64,000 nt of DNA, from contig NZ_LGDY01000002.1 of the NCBI RefSeq assembly GCF_001279525.1, forward strand, positions 82,090-146,089, given 5' to 3'. Source of the stretch: Nocardia sp. NRRL S-836 (GTDB lineage Bacteria; Actinomycetota; Actinomycetes; Mycobacteriales; Pseudonocardiaceae). The position numbers were made by a program, and so were the translations under genes. Below the pieces are notes generated by a model. The model had not been told where the DNA came from and searched no databases. It saw nothing but the letters and a program-made list of their open reading frames with translations. Shown in pieces: positions 34,900 to 44,586 of the stretch. Within the stretch, counting starts at the first letter, position 1; every line of letters starts with the position of its first letter.

Positions 34900-35844
34900 A
34901 TGCGGCTCATCGTCGACGCGGATCCCGGCATCGATGATGCCCTCGCTTTCTACTACCTGAAGGCGCAGGCCGACACCGAGATCGTCGCCATTGGCACGGT
35001 GCACGGGAACGTGCCGGTGCGGCAGGCCACGGTCAACGCGCTGCGGCTCGCCGAGCGGTTGGGGATCGACGCTCCGGTGGCCATGGGGGCGGCGCGGCCG
35101 TTGGCGCAGCCGCTCAAGACCGCCGAGGACGTGCACGGGGCGGATGGGCTCGGTGGGTTTGCCGGGGACGAGCCCACGAGGGTGCACACCGCCGGGGAGA
35201 GTGCGGCCGAGCAGATCGCGCGGCTCGCGCGGGCGAATCCGGGAGAGTTGAGTCTGCTGGCCATCGGGCCGCTCACGAACGTCGCGCTGGCGGTGCAGAT
35301 CGAGCCGGAGCTGCCGCGGTTGCTCGACCGCACCGTCGTCATGGGGGGTGCGCTGGGCGTGCCGGGCAACATCACCAGTCACGCCGAGGCCAACTTCTGG
35401 CACGACCCGGAGGCCGCGGACCTGGTGCTGGACGCCGGGTTCGAGGACCTGACGATCGTCGGGCTCGACGTCACGATGGCGAGCCACGCGCCGGGTGAGT
35501 GGCTTGAAGCGCTGCCGGAGAGCGGGTATCCGCGGCAGATCCTCGGGTTCTACGCCGACTTCTACGGCAGTTTCCTCGGCAAGGCGGGGTTCGTGCCGCA
35601 CGACCCGCTGGCGGCGGCGATCCTGGTGGACCCGGAGCTGGCCACGTACGTCGAGGACCGGTTCGCGATCGAGCTCACCGGCACGTACACGCGCGGCAAG
35701 CTCGTGGCGGACCAGCGGTTCCTCGCCGAGGGGAGTCCGTTCGGCCGCGACATCGGCACCGGCAGGAGCACCGCGCGGTACGCCGTCAGCGCGGACAACG
35801 CGCGGTTCCTCGACCGGCTCAGGGACGCTGTGACACAACCCTGA
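34900..35844 (+). CDS. Nucleoside hydrolase
   Basis: A 314-residue inosine-uridine-preferring nucleoside hydrolase type enzyme. The calcium-binding N-terminal DADPGIDDA motif is intact, and the substrate region NFWHDPEAADLVL and HDPLAAA (second metal site) are present. It splits ribonucleosides into base and ribose for salvage. It appears monocistronic. Confidence 0.92.
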   Translation: MRLIVDADPGIDDALAFYYLKAQADTEIVAIGTVHGNVPVRQATVNALRLAERLGIDAPVAMGAARPLAQPLKTAEDVHGADGLGGFAGDEPTRVHTAGESAAEQIARLARANPGELSLLAIGPLTNVALAVQIEPELPRLLDRTVVMGGALGVPGNITSHAEANFWHDPEAADLVLDAGFEDLTIVGLDVTMASHAPGEWLEALPESGYPRQILGFYADFYGSFLGKAGFVPHDPLAAAILVDPELATYVEDRFAIELTGTYTRGKLVADQRFLAEGSPFGRDIGTGRSTARYAVSADNARFLDRLRDAVTQP

Positions 35845-35890
35845 CAGTTCGACTACAGGGTCCACACATTGTGCGGGCACCGTCGAAGGC

Positions 35891-36793
35891 ATGAACGTCC
35901 ACGTCAAACGATGGCTGGTGGTCTCGGGCGCCGCCGTGGTCGTCGCTGCGGGCGTCCTCGCCGGGGGGTCCTACGCGCGGCTGGAGAGCAACCTCCGGAC
36001 GGTCGACCTCGCCAAGGAGCTCAGCGTCAACGCCCGGCCGCCGTCGACGCCGGGGCGGCCGCTCAACGTCCTGCTCATCGGCAGGGACGACGGGCGGTCC
36101 GACACCGCCATGGTCGTGCAGCTCAACGCCGCGGGCGACACGGCGCGGGTGATCAGCATCCCGCGCGACACGATGGTGCCGCGGCCGCGGTGCGGTGACC
36201 ACCCGCCGGTGGACGTCGCCATGTTCAACAGCGCCTTCGCCACCGGGGGCGCGGCGTGCACGGTGGCGACGGTCGAGCTGATGAGCAACCTCAGGATCGA
36301 CCACTTCGTGCAGATCGACTTTGCCGGGTTCCGCGATGTCGTCGACCGGCTCGGTGGTGTCGACGTCACGTTGCCGGAGGCGATCGACGACGAGAAGAGC
36401 GGGTTGCACGTGCCGGCCGGTCCGAACCGGCTCGACGGAACGCAGGCGCTCGCATTCGTGCGGACCCGCTACAGCATCGGTGACGGCAGCGACCTGAACC
36501 GCATCAGGAACCAGCAGCTCTTCATGACGGCGTTGAGCCGGAAAATCGCGAACGAGAACTGGCTCGGCAGTCCGCAGAAGACGTTCGAACTCGCGGACAT
36601 CCTCACGCGGTCGATAGTGACCGACGAGGAAATCGGGTCGATCAGCGCGTTGGGGGAGCTCGCCGGGAAACTCACGGCGTTGAAACCGGCGAACATCACG
36701 TTCGTGACGTTGCCGGTCGAGCGGTACCTGCCCGATCCGAACCGGGTGCAGCCGAAGCAACCCGAGGCGGACGCGCTCTGGCGGGCCGCCTGA
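35891..36793 (+). CDS. LytR-CpsA-Psr (LCP) family cell-wall ligase
   Basis: A 300-residue membrane protein with an N-terminal transmembrane helix (about 8-28) and an extracytoplasmic LCP domain: LNVLLIGRDDGRSDTAMVVQL, SIPRDTMV, and the arginine-rich VRTRYSIGDGSDLNRIRNQQ segment that binds the polyprenyl pyrophosphate. LCP proteins attach arabinogalactan or other secondary polymers to peptidoglycan. It is short and lacks the C-terminal LytR_C domain. Confidence 0.9.
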   Translation: MNVHVKRWLVVSGAAVVVAAGVLAGGSYARLESNLRTVDLAKELSVNARPPSTPGRPLNVLLIGRDDGRSDTAMVVQLNAAGDTARVISIPRDTMVPRPRCGDHPPVDVAMFNSAFATGGAACTVATVELMSNLRIDHFVQIDFAGFRDVVDRLGGVDVTLPEAIDDEKSGLHVPAGPNRLDGTQALAFVRTRYSIGDGSDLNRIRNQQLFMTALSRKIANENWLGSPQKTFELADILTRSIVTDEEIGSISALGELAGKLTALKPANITFVTLPVERYLPDPNRVQPKQPEADALWRAA

Positions 36794-36830
36794 GCTAGCA
36801 GGCCGCGCCCTGCCACTCGCTCGGGCGAGG

Positions 36831-36868
36831 CCACGGCTGAGGAGACCCCCAGCGCTCCTCAGCCGTGG
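36831..36868. terminator. Hairpin after the LCP gene
   Basis: A perfect 14-bp stem (ccacggctgaggag at 36831-36844 with ctcctcagccgtgg at 36855-36868). There is no long T tract, so it may be an L-shaped actinomycete terminator. Confidence 0.6.
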
Positions 36869-37044
36869 AAGTGTTGCCCCAGTCAGCCGCTACCACCGTG
36901 ACGGTCTCCCGGTCTCGTGAAGGACGTGGGGTCGAGGTTGTCAGACCACCTCGTTAGGGTGGGCCCGGAAGGGCCCGTCCGGCGCGTGCGCCGCAGCTCA
37001 GGCGGGCGGTGTGCGTTTTCCGGTCCGGACGAGGTGGAGGCCGA

Positions 37045-40000
37045 TTGGGACCCCGTGGCGTCTTCGCGGAGCGCTTCGCGCTGCTCTACGCGGAGGCAGG
37101 TGACCCGCCGCTGAAGCGGGTCACGGAGTCGGTGACCCGTGCCCGCCGAACGGACGAACAGGGCAGACCGGTGCGCGTGCCCGCCCAGCGCGTCAGCGAC
37201 TGGCGGCGCGGGCGGAACGTGCCGGCGCGGTTCAGCGGGCTGAGCGCCGTGCTGGAGGTGCTCACCGGCGAGGCGCGCAAGCGCAGGCCCCAGCCGGTCG
37301 TCGAGGGACTTTACGACGTCGGGGCGTGGCGCGCGTTGTGGGAGGAAGCGCTCGCCAGTCCGGTCGGCGACACGGACACACCCCCCCAGGACGAAAACGC
37401 CGTTTGCCCGTACATGGGTCTGAGCGCATTCGGGCCGCAGGACACGAATTGGTTCTTCGGCCGGGAACGAGCGACAAACGCGCTTCTCGCGCGGATGAAC
37501 GACAACGGCATAACAATGCTCGTCGGCGCGTCGGGTGCCGGTAAGTCGAGTTTGATGAAAGCGGGTGTGCTGCCCCGTCTCCGCAAGGAGGCGGTCGTCC
37601 TGGCCCCCGGCAGCGACCCGCTCAAGGAGCTGGCGCTGCAGCTGCCCGAGCTGATCGGCCCGCTGGAGGCCGCCGTCGCCGCGGACGTGCCGGTCGACCT
37701 CTCCTGCGAGGTGCCGCGCGCGGTCGGCGACCGGGTGCTGATCGTGGACCAGTTCGAGGAGGCGTTCACGCTCGGCGGCGACGCGCACCGGCTGCGGGTG
37801 TTCGTGCAGGCCCTGCACGCGGCGGCGGGCACGACGGCGGTCGTGCTGGGGGTGCGGGCCGACTTCTACGCCCGCTGCCTCGACTTCCCCGAGCTCGCCG
37901 AGGCGCTGCAGAGCAACCAGATGGTGCTCGGCGCGATGTCGGCGGCCGAGGTGCGCGACGCGGTCACGAACCCGGCCAAGGCCGCGGGGCTGCAGCTCGA
38001 AGCAGGCCTGGTCGACCTGATGCTGCGCGACCTGGGCGCCCAGAACCGGCGCGGCAAGGACGCCTACGACGCGGGCGCGCTGCCCCTGCTCAGCCACGCG
38101 CTGCTGGTCACCTGGCAGCGGCGGCAGGCGGGCCGGCTCACGATCGCGGGCTACCGTGCGGCGGGCGGCATCCAGGGCGCGGTGGCCACCACGGCCGAAC
38201 GGGCGTGGTCCGACCTGGACGAACCCGGCCAGCACGCCGCGAAGCAGCTGCTCCTGCGCCTGGTCAGGGTCGGTGACGACACGCAGGACACGCGCCGCCG
38301 CTCCAGCCGGCACAGCCTGCTGGAGGCGAGCACGAACCCGCCGGCGACCGAGCGGGCGCTGGAGGTGCTGGCCAGGGCCCGGCTGATCACGCTCGACGCG
38401 GGCAGCGTCGAGATCACGCACGAGGCGTTGCTGCACGCGTGGCCGCGGCTGCGCGGCTGGCTCGACGAGGACCGCGCGGGCACCCTCACCCGGCAACGCC
38501 TGGAGGAGGACGCGGCCACCTGGGCCACGCAGGGCCGCGACTCGTCGATGCTCTACCGCGGCGCACGGCTGGAGGGCGTGCGGCAGCAGCAGAACGTCAC
38601 CACGCTCGCGAAGGAGTTCGTGCGGACGTCGGAACGCCAGCACCGCAAGAGCATCTGGCTGCGCCGCAGCGCCGTCGCGCTGGTCGCCGTGTTCGCGCTG
38701 ATAGCGGCGGGTGCGGCGGTGATCTCGGTGCAGCAGCGCAACGACGCCCGGTTCCGCCAGGTCGTCGCCGAGGCCGACCGGCTGGCCGCGACCGACCCGT
38801 CGCTGTCGTCGCAGCTGCTGCTCGTGGCGCACCGGATGCGCCCGGACGACCAGGCCGTGAACGCCAAGGTGCTCGCCACGCAGCAGGTTCCGCTGGCCGT
38901 GCCGCTCAGCGGGCACACCGGCGCCGTCTACCTGACGACGTTCAGCCCGGACGGCACGCTGCTCGCCACGGCCAGCTACGACCGCACGGCGCGGCTGTGG
39001 GACGTCCGGGACCGCAGCCGCCCCAGGGAGCTCGCGGTCATCACCGGGCACAACAACTGGCTGAGCACGGCGGTGTTCTCGCCGGACGGCAAGCTCCTCG
39101 CCACCACCGGCCAGGACGCCACGATCCGGCTGTGGGACGTGTCCGACCCCGGTTCACCGAGGGAGCTCCGGACGATCGAGACCGGCAACGGCCCCACCTA
39201 CCTGCTGGAGTTCAGCCCGGACGGCCGGCTGCTCGCGGCGGCGAACGAGGACAGGTCGGCGCGGCTGTGGGACGTGAGCGACCCGGCGCACGCCAAGCCG
39301 TCCGGCGAACCGCTGCGCGAGCACACCGCCGCGGTCCGCTCGCTCGCGTTCAGCCCGGACGGCAGGACGCTGGCGACCACGGGCGACGACAAGACGGTCC
39401 TGCTGTGGGACGTCGCGAGAAGGACCAGGGTCGGCAAGCCGATGACCGGGCACACCGACGGCATCCACAGCGTGGCGTTCAGCGGCGACGGCAAGCTGCT
39501 CGCGAGCGGCTCCGACGACAAGACCGTGCGACTGTGGGACCCGGCAACGCAGGAGCTGGTGGGGCAACCGCTCGTCGGCCACACCGAGGGCGTGTGGTCG
39601 GTGAAGTTCAGCCCGACCGAGCCGGTGCTCGCCTCCGCCGCCGCCGACGCCACCGCGCGGCTGTGGAACATCAGCAGCCCGGAGACGGCGAGCCAGCTGG
39701 GGCGTCCGCTCGCGGCGCGCGGGGGTGCCCTGTTCGCGGTCGGGTTCAGCCGGGACGGCGCCACGCTCGCGACCGGGTCGCAGGAGAACGCCGCGCACCT
39801 GTGGACGTTGCCGAGCGCCCGGTTGCTCGGTCACACCGCCAGGGCGGGAGAGCCGGCGTTCCGCGCGGACGGCCGGTTGATGGCGACCGGTTCGGCCGAC
39901 AAGACCGTGCGGCTGTGGGACATCGCGGACCCGCAGCACCCCCGGCAGGCCGGGCCGCCGCTGCTCGGGCACGAGCGGTCGGTGGGCCCGCCGGCGTTCC

Positions 40001-40854
40001 GGCCCGACGGCGCGGTGCTGGTCTCCGCGGCGGGCGACCAGACGGTCCGGCGGTGGGACGTGGCCGACCCCGCGCACGCCGCGCCGCTGGGTGAACCGCT
40101 CGCGCTGCCGACCAGGTTCGCGACGGCCGCGATGTTCAGCCCGGCCGGGACGGTGCTGGTGACCAGCCACGACGACAACTCGGTGCAGCTGTGGGACGCG
40201 AGGGACCCGGCCCGGCCGGTGCCGCTGGGCGCGCCGCTGACCGGGCACGACGGCTACGTCAACGGCATCGAGTTCAGCCCCGACGGCCGCACGCTCGCCA
40301 CCGCGAGCAGCGACCGGACGGTGCGGCTGTGGGACGTGAGCGACCCGGCGCGGGCCCGGCTGCTGGGCAGGCCGATCGAGGACCCGCAGGTCCTGCACAA
40401 GGCGGTGTTCACCGCGGACGGCACCGTGCTCGTCACGGCCGGGCAGAGCAGGGTGATCCGGTTCTACGACGTGCGAGACCGGGAGCACCCGCGGCTGATC
40501 AGCGAGCTGGAGGGGCACACGGGGACGATCACCACGATCTCGGTCAGCGCGGACGGCAGGACGCTCGCGAGCAGCAGCGCGGACCGGTCGTTCCGGCTGT
40601 GGGACATCAGCGACCCGGCCAAGCCGTTCTACCTGGGCCAGCAGATCACCGGCGACTGGACGTCCGAGCCGTACGTGCGGTTCTCGACGCAGGGCCGGTT
40701 GCTCGCCACCGGCAACGCCGACGGCGTGGTGCGGCTGTGGGACCTCGACGTCGAGCACCAGGTCGGCCGGATCTGCACGACCACGCGCGGCGTGCTCACT
40801 CCGGAGCTGTGGCGGGAGACGTTGCCGCAGCTGGAGTTCCAGGACCCGTGCTGA
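37045..40854 (+). CDS. HTH-STAND NTPase-WD40 signalling protein
   Basis: A 1269-residue protein starting at TTG 37045, with GGAGG five bases upstream; the in-frame GTG at 37009 has no such site. The N-terminal 100 residues resemble an XRE-like helix-turn-helix (FAERFALLYAEAG, RVSDWRRGRNVPARF). A conserved PYMGLSAF...WFFGRE lead-in precedes a novel STAND NTPase with Walker A GASGAGKSS (about 161-169) and Walker B VLIVDQFEEAF. A single transmembrane helix lies at about 540-562. The C-terminal half (about 622-1269) has 14 WD40 repeats ending in RLWD, enough for two seven-bladed propellers. Such proteins are sensor switches; the ligand is unknown. Confidence 0.9.
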   Translation: MGPRGVFAERFALLYAEAGDPPLKRVTESVTRARRTDEQGRPVRVPAQRVSDWRRGRNVPARFSGLSAVLEVLTGEARKRRPQPVVEGLYDVGAWRALWEEALASPVGDTDTPPQDENAVCPYMGLSAFGPQDTNWFFGRERATNALLARMNDNGITMLVGASGAGKSSLMKAGVLPRLRKEAVVLAPGSDPLKELALQLPELIGPLEAAVAADVPVDLSCEVPRAVGDRVLIVDQFEEAFTLGGDAHRLRVFVQALHAAAGTTAVVLGVRADFYARCLDFPELAEALQSNQMVLGAMSAAEVRDAVTNPAKAAGLQLEAGLVDLMLRDLGAQNRRGKDAYDAGALPLLSHALLVTWQRRQAGRLTIAGYRAAGGIQGAVATTAERAWSDLDEPGQHAAKQLLLRLVRVGDDTQDTRRRSSRHSLLEASTNPPATERALEVLARARLITLDAGSVEITHEALLHAWPRLRGWLDEDRAGTLTRQRLEEDAATWATQGRDSSMLYRGARLEGVRQQQNVTTLAKEFVRTSERQHRKSIWLRRSAVALVAVFALIAAGAAVISVQQRNDARFRQVVAEADRLAATDPSLSSQLLLVAHRMRPDDQAVNAKVLATQQVPLAVPLSGHTGAVYLTTFSPDGTLLATASYDRTARLWDVRDRSRPRELAVITGHNNWLSTAVFSPDGKLLATTGQDATIRLWDVSDPGSPRELRTIETGNGPTYLLEFSPDGRLLAAANEDRSARLWDVSDPAHAKPSGEPLREHTAAVRSLAFSPDGRTLATTGDDKTVLLWDVARRTRVGKPMTGHTDGIHSVAFSGDGKLLASGSDDKTVRLWDPATQELVGQPLVGHTEGVWSVKFSPTEPVLASAAADATARLWNISSPETASQLGRPLAARGGALFAVGFSRDGATLATGSQENAAHLWTLPSARLLGHTARAGEPAFRADGRLMATGSADKTVRLWDIADPQHPRQAGPPLLGHERSVGPPAFRPDGAVLVSAAGDQTVRRWDVADPAHAAPLGEPLALPTRFATAAMFSPAGTVLVTSHDDNSVQLWDARDPARPVPLGAPLTGHDGYVNGIEFSPDGRTLATASSDRTVRLWDVSDPARARLLGRPIEDPQVLHKAVFTADGTVLVTAGQSRVIRFYDVRDREHPRLISELEGHTGTITTISVSADGRTLASSSADRSFRLWDISDPAKPFYLGQQITGDWTSEPYVRFSTQGRLLATGNADGVVRLWDLDVEHQVGRICTTTRGVLTPELWRETLPQLEFQDPC

Positions 40855-41896
40855 GCGCGGCCGCGTCCCCTGCCAGCCGCGCCAGCACGGGCGGGAGCCC
40901 GCGCAGGTCCAGATGTCGTTGCACGGCACGGACGTTGGCGTCGAGCATGTCGTCGGTCACGGCGAGCAGGCCGTCGAGGTCGGACGGGTCGATGACGGTC
41001 AGCCCGAGCCCGCGGATCTCGTCCAGCACCGGGTACGGGCCCGCCACAACGGGTTTCCGGGCCGCCGCGGCCTCGCAGACCGGCAGTCCCCAGCCCTCCC
41101 AGGTGGACGGCAGCAGCACGAGGTCCGCGGCCGCGTAGAGGTCGGCCTGGCCGGCGACGCGGCCGCGCACCACGCCCGGAAGTCCTTCCACGGCAGCGCA
41201 GGGAGCGTCGTCGGTGAGCCAGTAGCGGACGCCGGGGCGGCGTGCGGACAGCCTGCGCACGAAGTCGACGGCGCCGGGGATGTTCTTCGACGTGCCCTCG
41301 ACCCGTGCGGGGTGCACGACGAGGTAGTCGTCGTCGGCGACACCGAGCGCGGCACGTGTTCCGGCGCGGTCGCCGCGGGCGAGACCGGCGACGTCGACCC
41401 GGTTGTGCACCACCCTGGTGTGCAACCGCGGCCAGCGCGCGAGGAACTCCCGTTCGGTCACCGAGTTGATGAGCACGTGCAGGTGCGCGGGGTGGTGCAG
41501 CGGGACGACGTCACCGTCGACCGGGCGCAGCTGGACGCGCTGCCACGCCGGGTCGTGATGGCGCAGGATCACCGGCACCCCGGCCGTGAGAGCGTGCTCT
41601 TCCCACGCCACAGCGGCTTCCGGCGCACTCCACAGCGACCCGGCGTTGTCGAGCACGACCAGGTCGTGCGTGGCGCACAGCTCCGCGATCAGGGCGTGGT
41701 CGACGGGCGGCGGGTCACCCCCGGGGCGGTCGGCCCACATGCCGCGGACGACAACCCCTGTGCCCGAGGCGAAGTGGCCGGCCGCGAGCGTGACGTCCCA
41801 GCCGAGCACCGCGAAGGCGTCCGCCCACTTCGCCGCCTCGACGCTGACCCCGTCGAACCCGCCCAGCCGGTGGGAGACGACACAAACACGGCTCAC
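40796..41896 (-). CDS. Glycosyltransferase family 4-like protein
   Basis: A 366-residue GT-B glycosyltransferase. The N-terminal domain has the nucleotide-free acceptor side (SHRLGGFDGVSVEAAKWADAF), and the C-terminal GT1 domain has VHPARVEGTSKNIPGAVDF and the donor-binding LLPSTWEGWGLPVCEAAAARKPVVA segment with the EX7E-like motif. No membrane helix is present. The GTG at 41896 begins the conserved N-terminus. It overlaps the end of the convergent WD40 gene by 59 bases. The acceptor is unknown. Confidence 0.85.
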   Translation of the reverse strand: MSRVCVVSHRLGGFDGVSVEAAKWADAFAVLGWDVTLAAGHFASGTGVVVRGMWADRPGGDPPPVDHALIAELCATHDLVVLDNAGSLWSAPEAAVAWEEHALTAGVPVILRHHDPAWQRVQLRPVDGDVVPLHHPAHLHVLINSVTEREFLARWPRLHTRVVHNRVDVAGLARGDRAGTRAALGVADDDYLVVHPARVEGTSKNIPGAVDFVRRLSARRPGVRYWLTDDAPCAAVEGLPGVVRGRVAGQADLYAAADLVLLPSTWEGWGLPVCEAAAARKPVVAGPYPVLDEIRGLGLTVIDPSDLDGLLAVTDDMLDANVRAVQRHLDLRGLPPVLARLAGDAAALSTGPGTPAAATSPATAPE

Positions 41897-41927
41897 CGCC
41901 CGAACCCTATCGGTTACTGTCCGCGCC

Positions 41928-42425
41928 ATGCGTTTACTTGCTCGGGTCGGCAGCTTGCGCGCGGTTGTCGCGGTGACCGTGGGGTTCATCGCGTTGAACA
42001 TGCTTCTGGTGGTGCTCGGCAACGTCACGGACTACGGCACGAACGAGGCGTTCGTGCGGCACGTGCTCGCGATGGACACCACGTTCGGTGCAGGTCTCAG
42101 GTGGCGGGCGATCACCAGTCCCGCGGTCGTGACGCTCGTCTACGTCGCGATCATCGTGTGGGAGGCGGTCTCCGCGCTCCTGCTGACCGCCGGCACCGTC
42201 GCCTACCTCCGCGGCCGCGAGGACAACGCGCGCGGTCTCGCGTCGGCGGGGCTGCTGATGGTCGTGGCGTTGTTCCTGGGCGGGTTCATCACGGTCGGCG
42301 GCGAGTGGTTCGCGATGTGGCAGTCGAAGGACTGGAACGGCATCGGTGCCGCGCTGCGGATGGTGACCGTCGCGGGCTTCGCGCTGGTCCTCGTGCACCT
42401 CAGTCCGCGGCGGGCCAGCTCGTAG
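41928..42425 (+). CDS. DUF2165-like membrane protein
   Basis: A 165-residue integral membrane protein with four helices (about 12-32, 64-90, 98-122, 140-158). The pattern VLGNVTDYGTNEAFVRHVLAMDTTF and FMTVGGEWFAMWQSKDWNG-like segment is that of the DUF2165 family of small membrane proteins, whose function is unknown. Its 3' end overlaps the convergent GGDEF gene by 26 bases. Confidence 0.8.
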   Translation: MRLLARVGSLRAVVAVTVGFIALNMLLVVLGNVTDYGTNEAFVRHVLAMDTTFGAGLRWRAITSPAVVTLVYVAIIVWEAVSALLLTAGTVAYLRGREDNARGLASAGLLMVVALFLGGFITVGGEWFAMWQSKDWNGIGAALRMVTVAGFALVLVHLSPRRASS

Positions 42426-44454
42426 CCGGTTGCCGGCAGAACACCGGGCCGACCCCCGCGTCGGCCCCCAGCTCCGTCCACCAGTCGCGCTGCTCGGCGT
42501 CCTCGACCGAGTCCACCACGACGATCCCACCGGCCTTGTGCACGAACCCGATGAGGTCGCTGAGCACGTGCGACACCAGCTCGTCCGGTTTCTGACCGCG
42601 ACCGGCGACGCGCACCGCCCTGATGCCGAGCGAGCGGACCAGCTCGATCTCCGCCGTGGAGCCGCGGAAGTCGCGGGCACCGATGTGGATCCCCATGTCC
42701 GACAACAGGTCCAGGTTGTCGGCCGCCTCGCTGTCCGACGCGGCCAGCACGTGCATGGGGAAGCCGAGCAGCAACCGGCCGGCGGGCAGTCCGGTGTCGG
42801 CGAGCACCCGCCGCACGTCGCGCACGAGGTCGGGGCTGTTCGCGAGGCTGGCCGTCAGGCACACCGCGAGCACCTCGTCGTGGCCGCTCGCCGCTTCCGC
42901 CGCCGTGCGCAGCACCCACTCGCCGAGCGGCAGCATCAGCCCGGTGTGCTCGGCCATCGCCACGCACCTCTCGTGCGTGATCAGCCCGGCATCGCGGTGC
43001 TGCCAGTGCAGCTCCGCCTCGACGCAGACCCGGGACCGGCCGTCGAGCCGCATCACCGGGGTGAACACGACGTCGATCTCGCCGTTCTCCCACGCGCCGG
43101 GCATCACGGCGGCGAGGGAGAACTCCTCCTGCTCGCGCTTGTCCAGCGTCGCGTCGTGCAGCCCCCACTGCCTGCGGCCGCTGCGCTTGGCCCTGCGCAA
43201 CGTCATGTCCGACGCCCGCAGGACCTCGGCCGGGTGGCCGCCGGGGTGCAGCCGCGGCAGCACGCCGATCGACGCCGACACCGCGACGCCGTGCCCGTCG
43301 AAGTAGACCGGTTCGGCCAGCTCGTGCTCGATCGTCCTGATCGTCGTGTCGACGTCCGGGGTGTCCGGCCCGTTCTCGACCAGCACGGCGAACTCGTCGC
43401 CCTCCAGCCGCGCGACCATGGCCTTCTCGCCGGCGAACACGGCCGAGAGCCGTTCCGCGACGAGCCGGAGCACCCGGTCGCCGATCTCGCGGCCGAGTCC
43501 GTCGGTGATCACCGCGAACGCGTCGAGGTCGAGGTGGTAGAGCGTCACGCCGTGCTCGACGTCGCTGTGCAGCAACGACTCCAGCCGCGTCGTGAGGTAC
43601 TGCCGGTTCGGCAGCCCGGTCAGCGCGTCGTGCAGCGACTGGTACTGCAGCCGCCCGCCGAGCAACGTCAGCTGGCTGTCGTCGTCGATCATCACGACGT
43701 AGTGCCGCGGGTTGTCGTCCGCGTCCTTCTGCACGGTCGCCGCGAGCAGCACCCGGAAGTGCTCGCCGTCGCGGTCGATGAGCCGCGGCCGTTCCTCGAT
43801 CTTGCGCATGCGCCCGTGCTTCAGGCTTTCCAGCGCGGTCATGACCAGCGGCAGGTCGGCGGGGGCGATGAGGTCCGCGAGCGTCAGGTCGCCGACGTCG
43901 TCGCGGTGCAGGATGGCGCACAGCGCGTCGTTCGCGCGTTCCAGCCGGCCGTCGAGGCCGACGATCGCGATGCCCGTCGACGAGTGGGTGAAGATGTCCT
44001 GGAACCGTTCCTCGCTGGCCTGCAGGTCGAGCTGCACGGCCCGGTTCGCCTTGAGCAACGCCTGGCTGACGCTCTCCTGCTGCTCCAGCACGAACGCCTG
44101 CATCGCGTCGGTGTAGCCGGCCGACATCTCCCCGATGACCAGCGCGGCCTTGTGCGGGTCCGTCGTCTCGTGCGCGACAAACCGCGCCAGCAGCTCGACG
44201 GACCTGCGCAGGCTGCCCGCGCCGACGCAGTGCATCTCGACCAGCCGTGCCCCGGCCCGTGCGGCGGTCTCCGGCGCACCGGCGACCGCGTCCGCGACGA
44301 CGTTGAGCAGCTCGCGCAGCTCCTCGGTCAGCTTCGCGGCGGACAACGGGACGTAGGAGGTGCGGCTGATCTCGACGGCCCAGTCGTGCGCCAGCTCGTC
44401 ACGCCCCGGCGGGCGTGACGGTCTCGCATCGTCCTGGCTCGGCAACCGCTCCAC
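42400..44454 (-). CDS. PAS-GGDEF protein with degenerate EAL domain
   Basis: A 684-residue cytoplasmic protein. Residues about 30-130 are a helical sensor, followed by a PAS domain (about 150-275, FQDIFTHSSTGIAIVGLDG), a GGDEF domain (about 280-440) with EGDEF at the active site, and an EAL-like domain (about 450-680). The EAL signature reads EAELHW and the later catalytic acidic motifs are not recognisable, so phosphodiesterase activity is doubtful. EGDEF differs from GGDEF in the first position, which may or may not be active. The GTG at 44454 follows an AGGTCAG site. Confidence 0.85.
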   Translation of the reverse strand: MERLPSQDDARPSRPPGRDELAHDWAVEISRTSYVPLSAAKLTEELRELLNVVADAVAGAPETAARAGARLVEMHCVGAGSLRRSVELLARFVAHETTDPHKAALVIGEMSAGYTDAMQAFVLEQQESVSQALLKANRAVQLDLQASEERFQDIFTHSSTGIAIVGLDGRLERANDALCAILHRDDVGDLTLADLIAPADLPLVMTALESLKHGRMRKIEERPRLIDRDGEHFRVLLAATVQKDADDNPRHYVVMIDDDSQLTLLGGRLQYQSLHDALTGLPNRQYLTTRLESLLHSDVEHGVTLYHLDLDAFAVITDGLGREIGDRVLRLVAERLSAVFAGEKAMVARLEGDEFAVLVENGPDTPDVDTTIRTIEHELAEPVYFDGHGVAVSASIGVLPRLHPGGHPAEVLRASDMTLRRAKRSGRRQWGLHDATLDKREQEEFSLAAVMPGAWENGEIDVVFTPVMRLDGRSRVCVEAELHWQHRDAGLITHERCVAMAEHTGLMLPLGEWVLRTAAEAASGHDEVLAVCLTASLANSPDLVRDVRRVLADTGLPAGRLLLGFPMHVLAASDSEAADNLDLLSDMGIHIGARDFRGSTAEIELVRSLGIRAVRVAGRGQKPDELVSHVLSDLIGFVHKAGGIVVVDSVEDAEQRDWWTELGADAGVGPVFCRQPATSWPAAD

Positions 44455-44586
44455 CTGACCTGCTCGACGAGCAACGGTCCGGAAGCCTACCGCCGGCAAC
44501 CGCATCGCCCCAATGCGCAGCGGTGTTCGCCCCGTCGGGGGAGGAACGACCTCGCTGCGTCACCGGCTTGACCAGGGCGACCGGTC

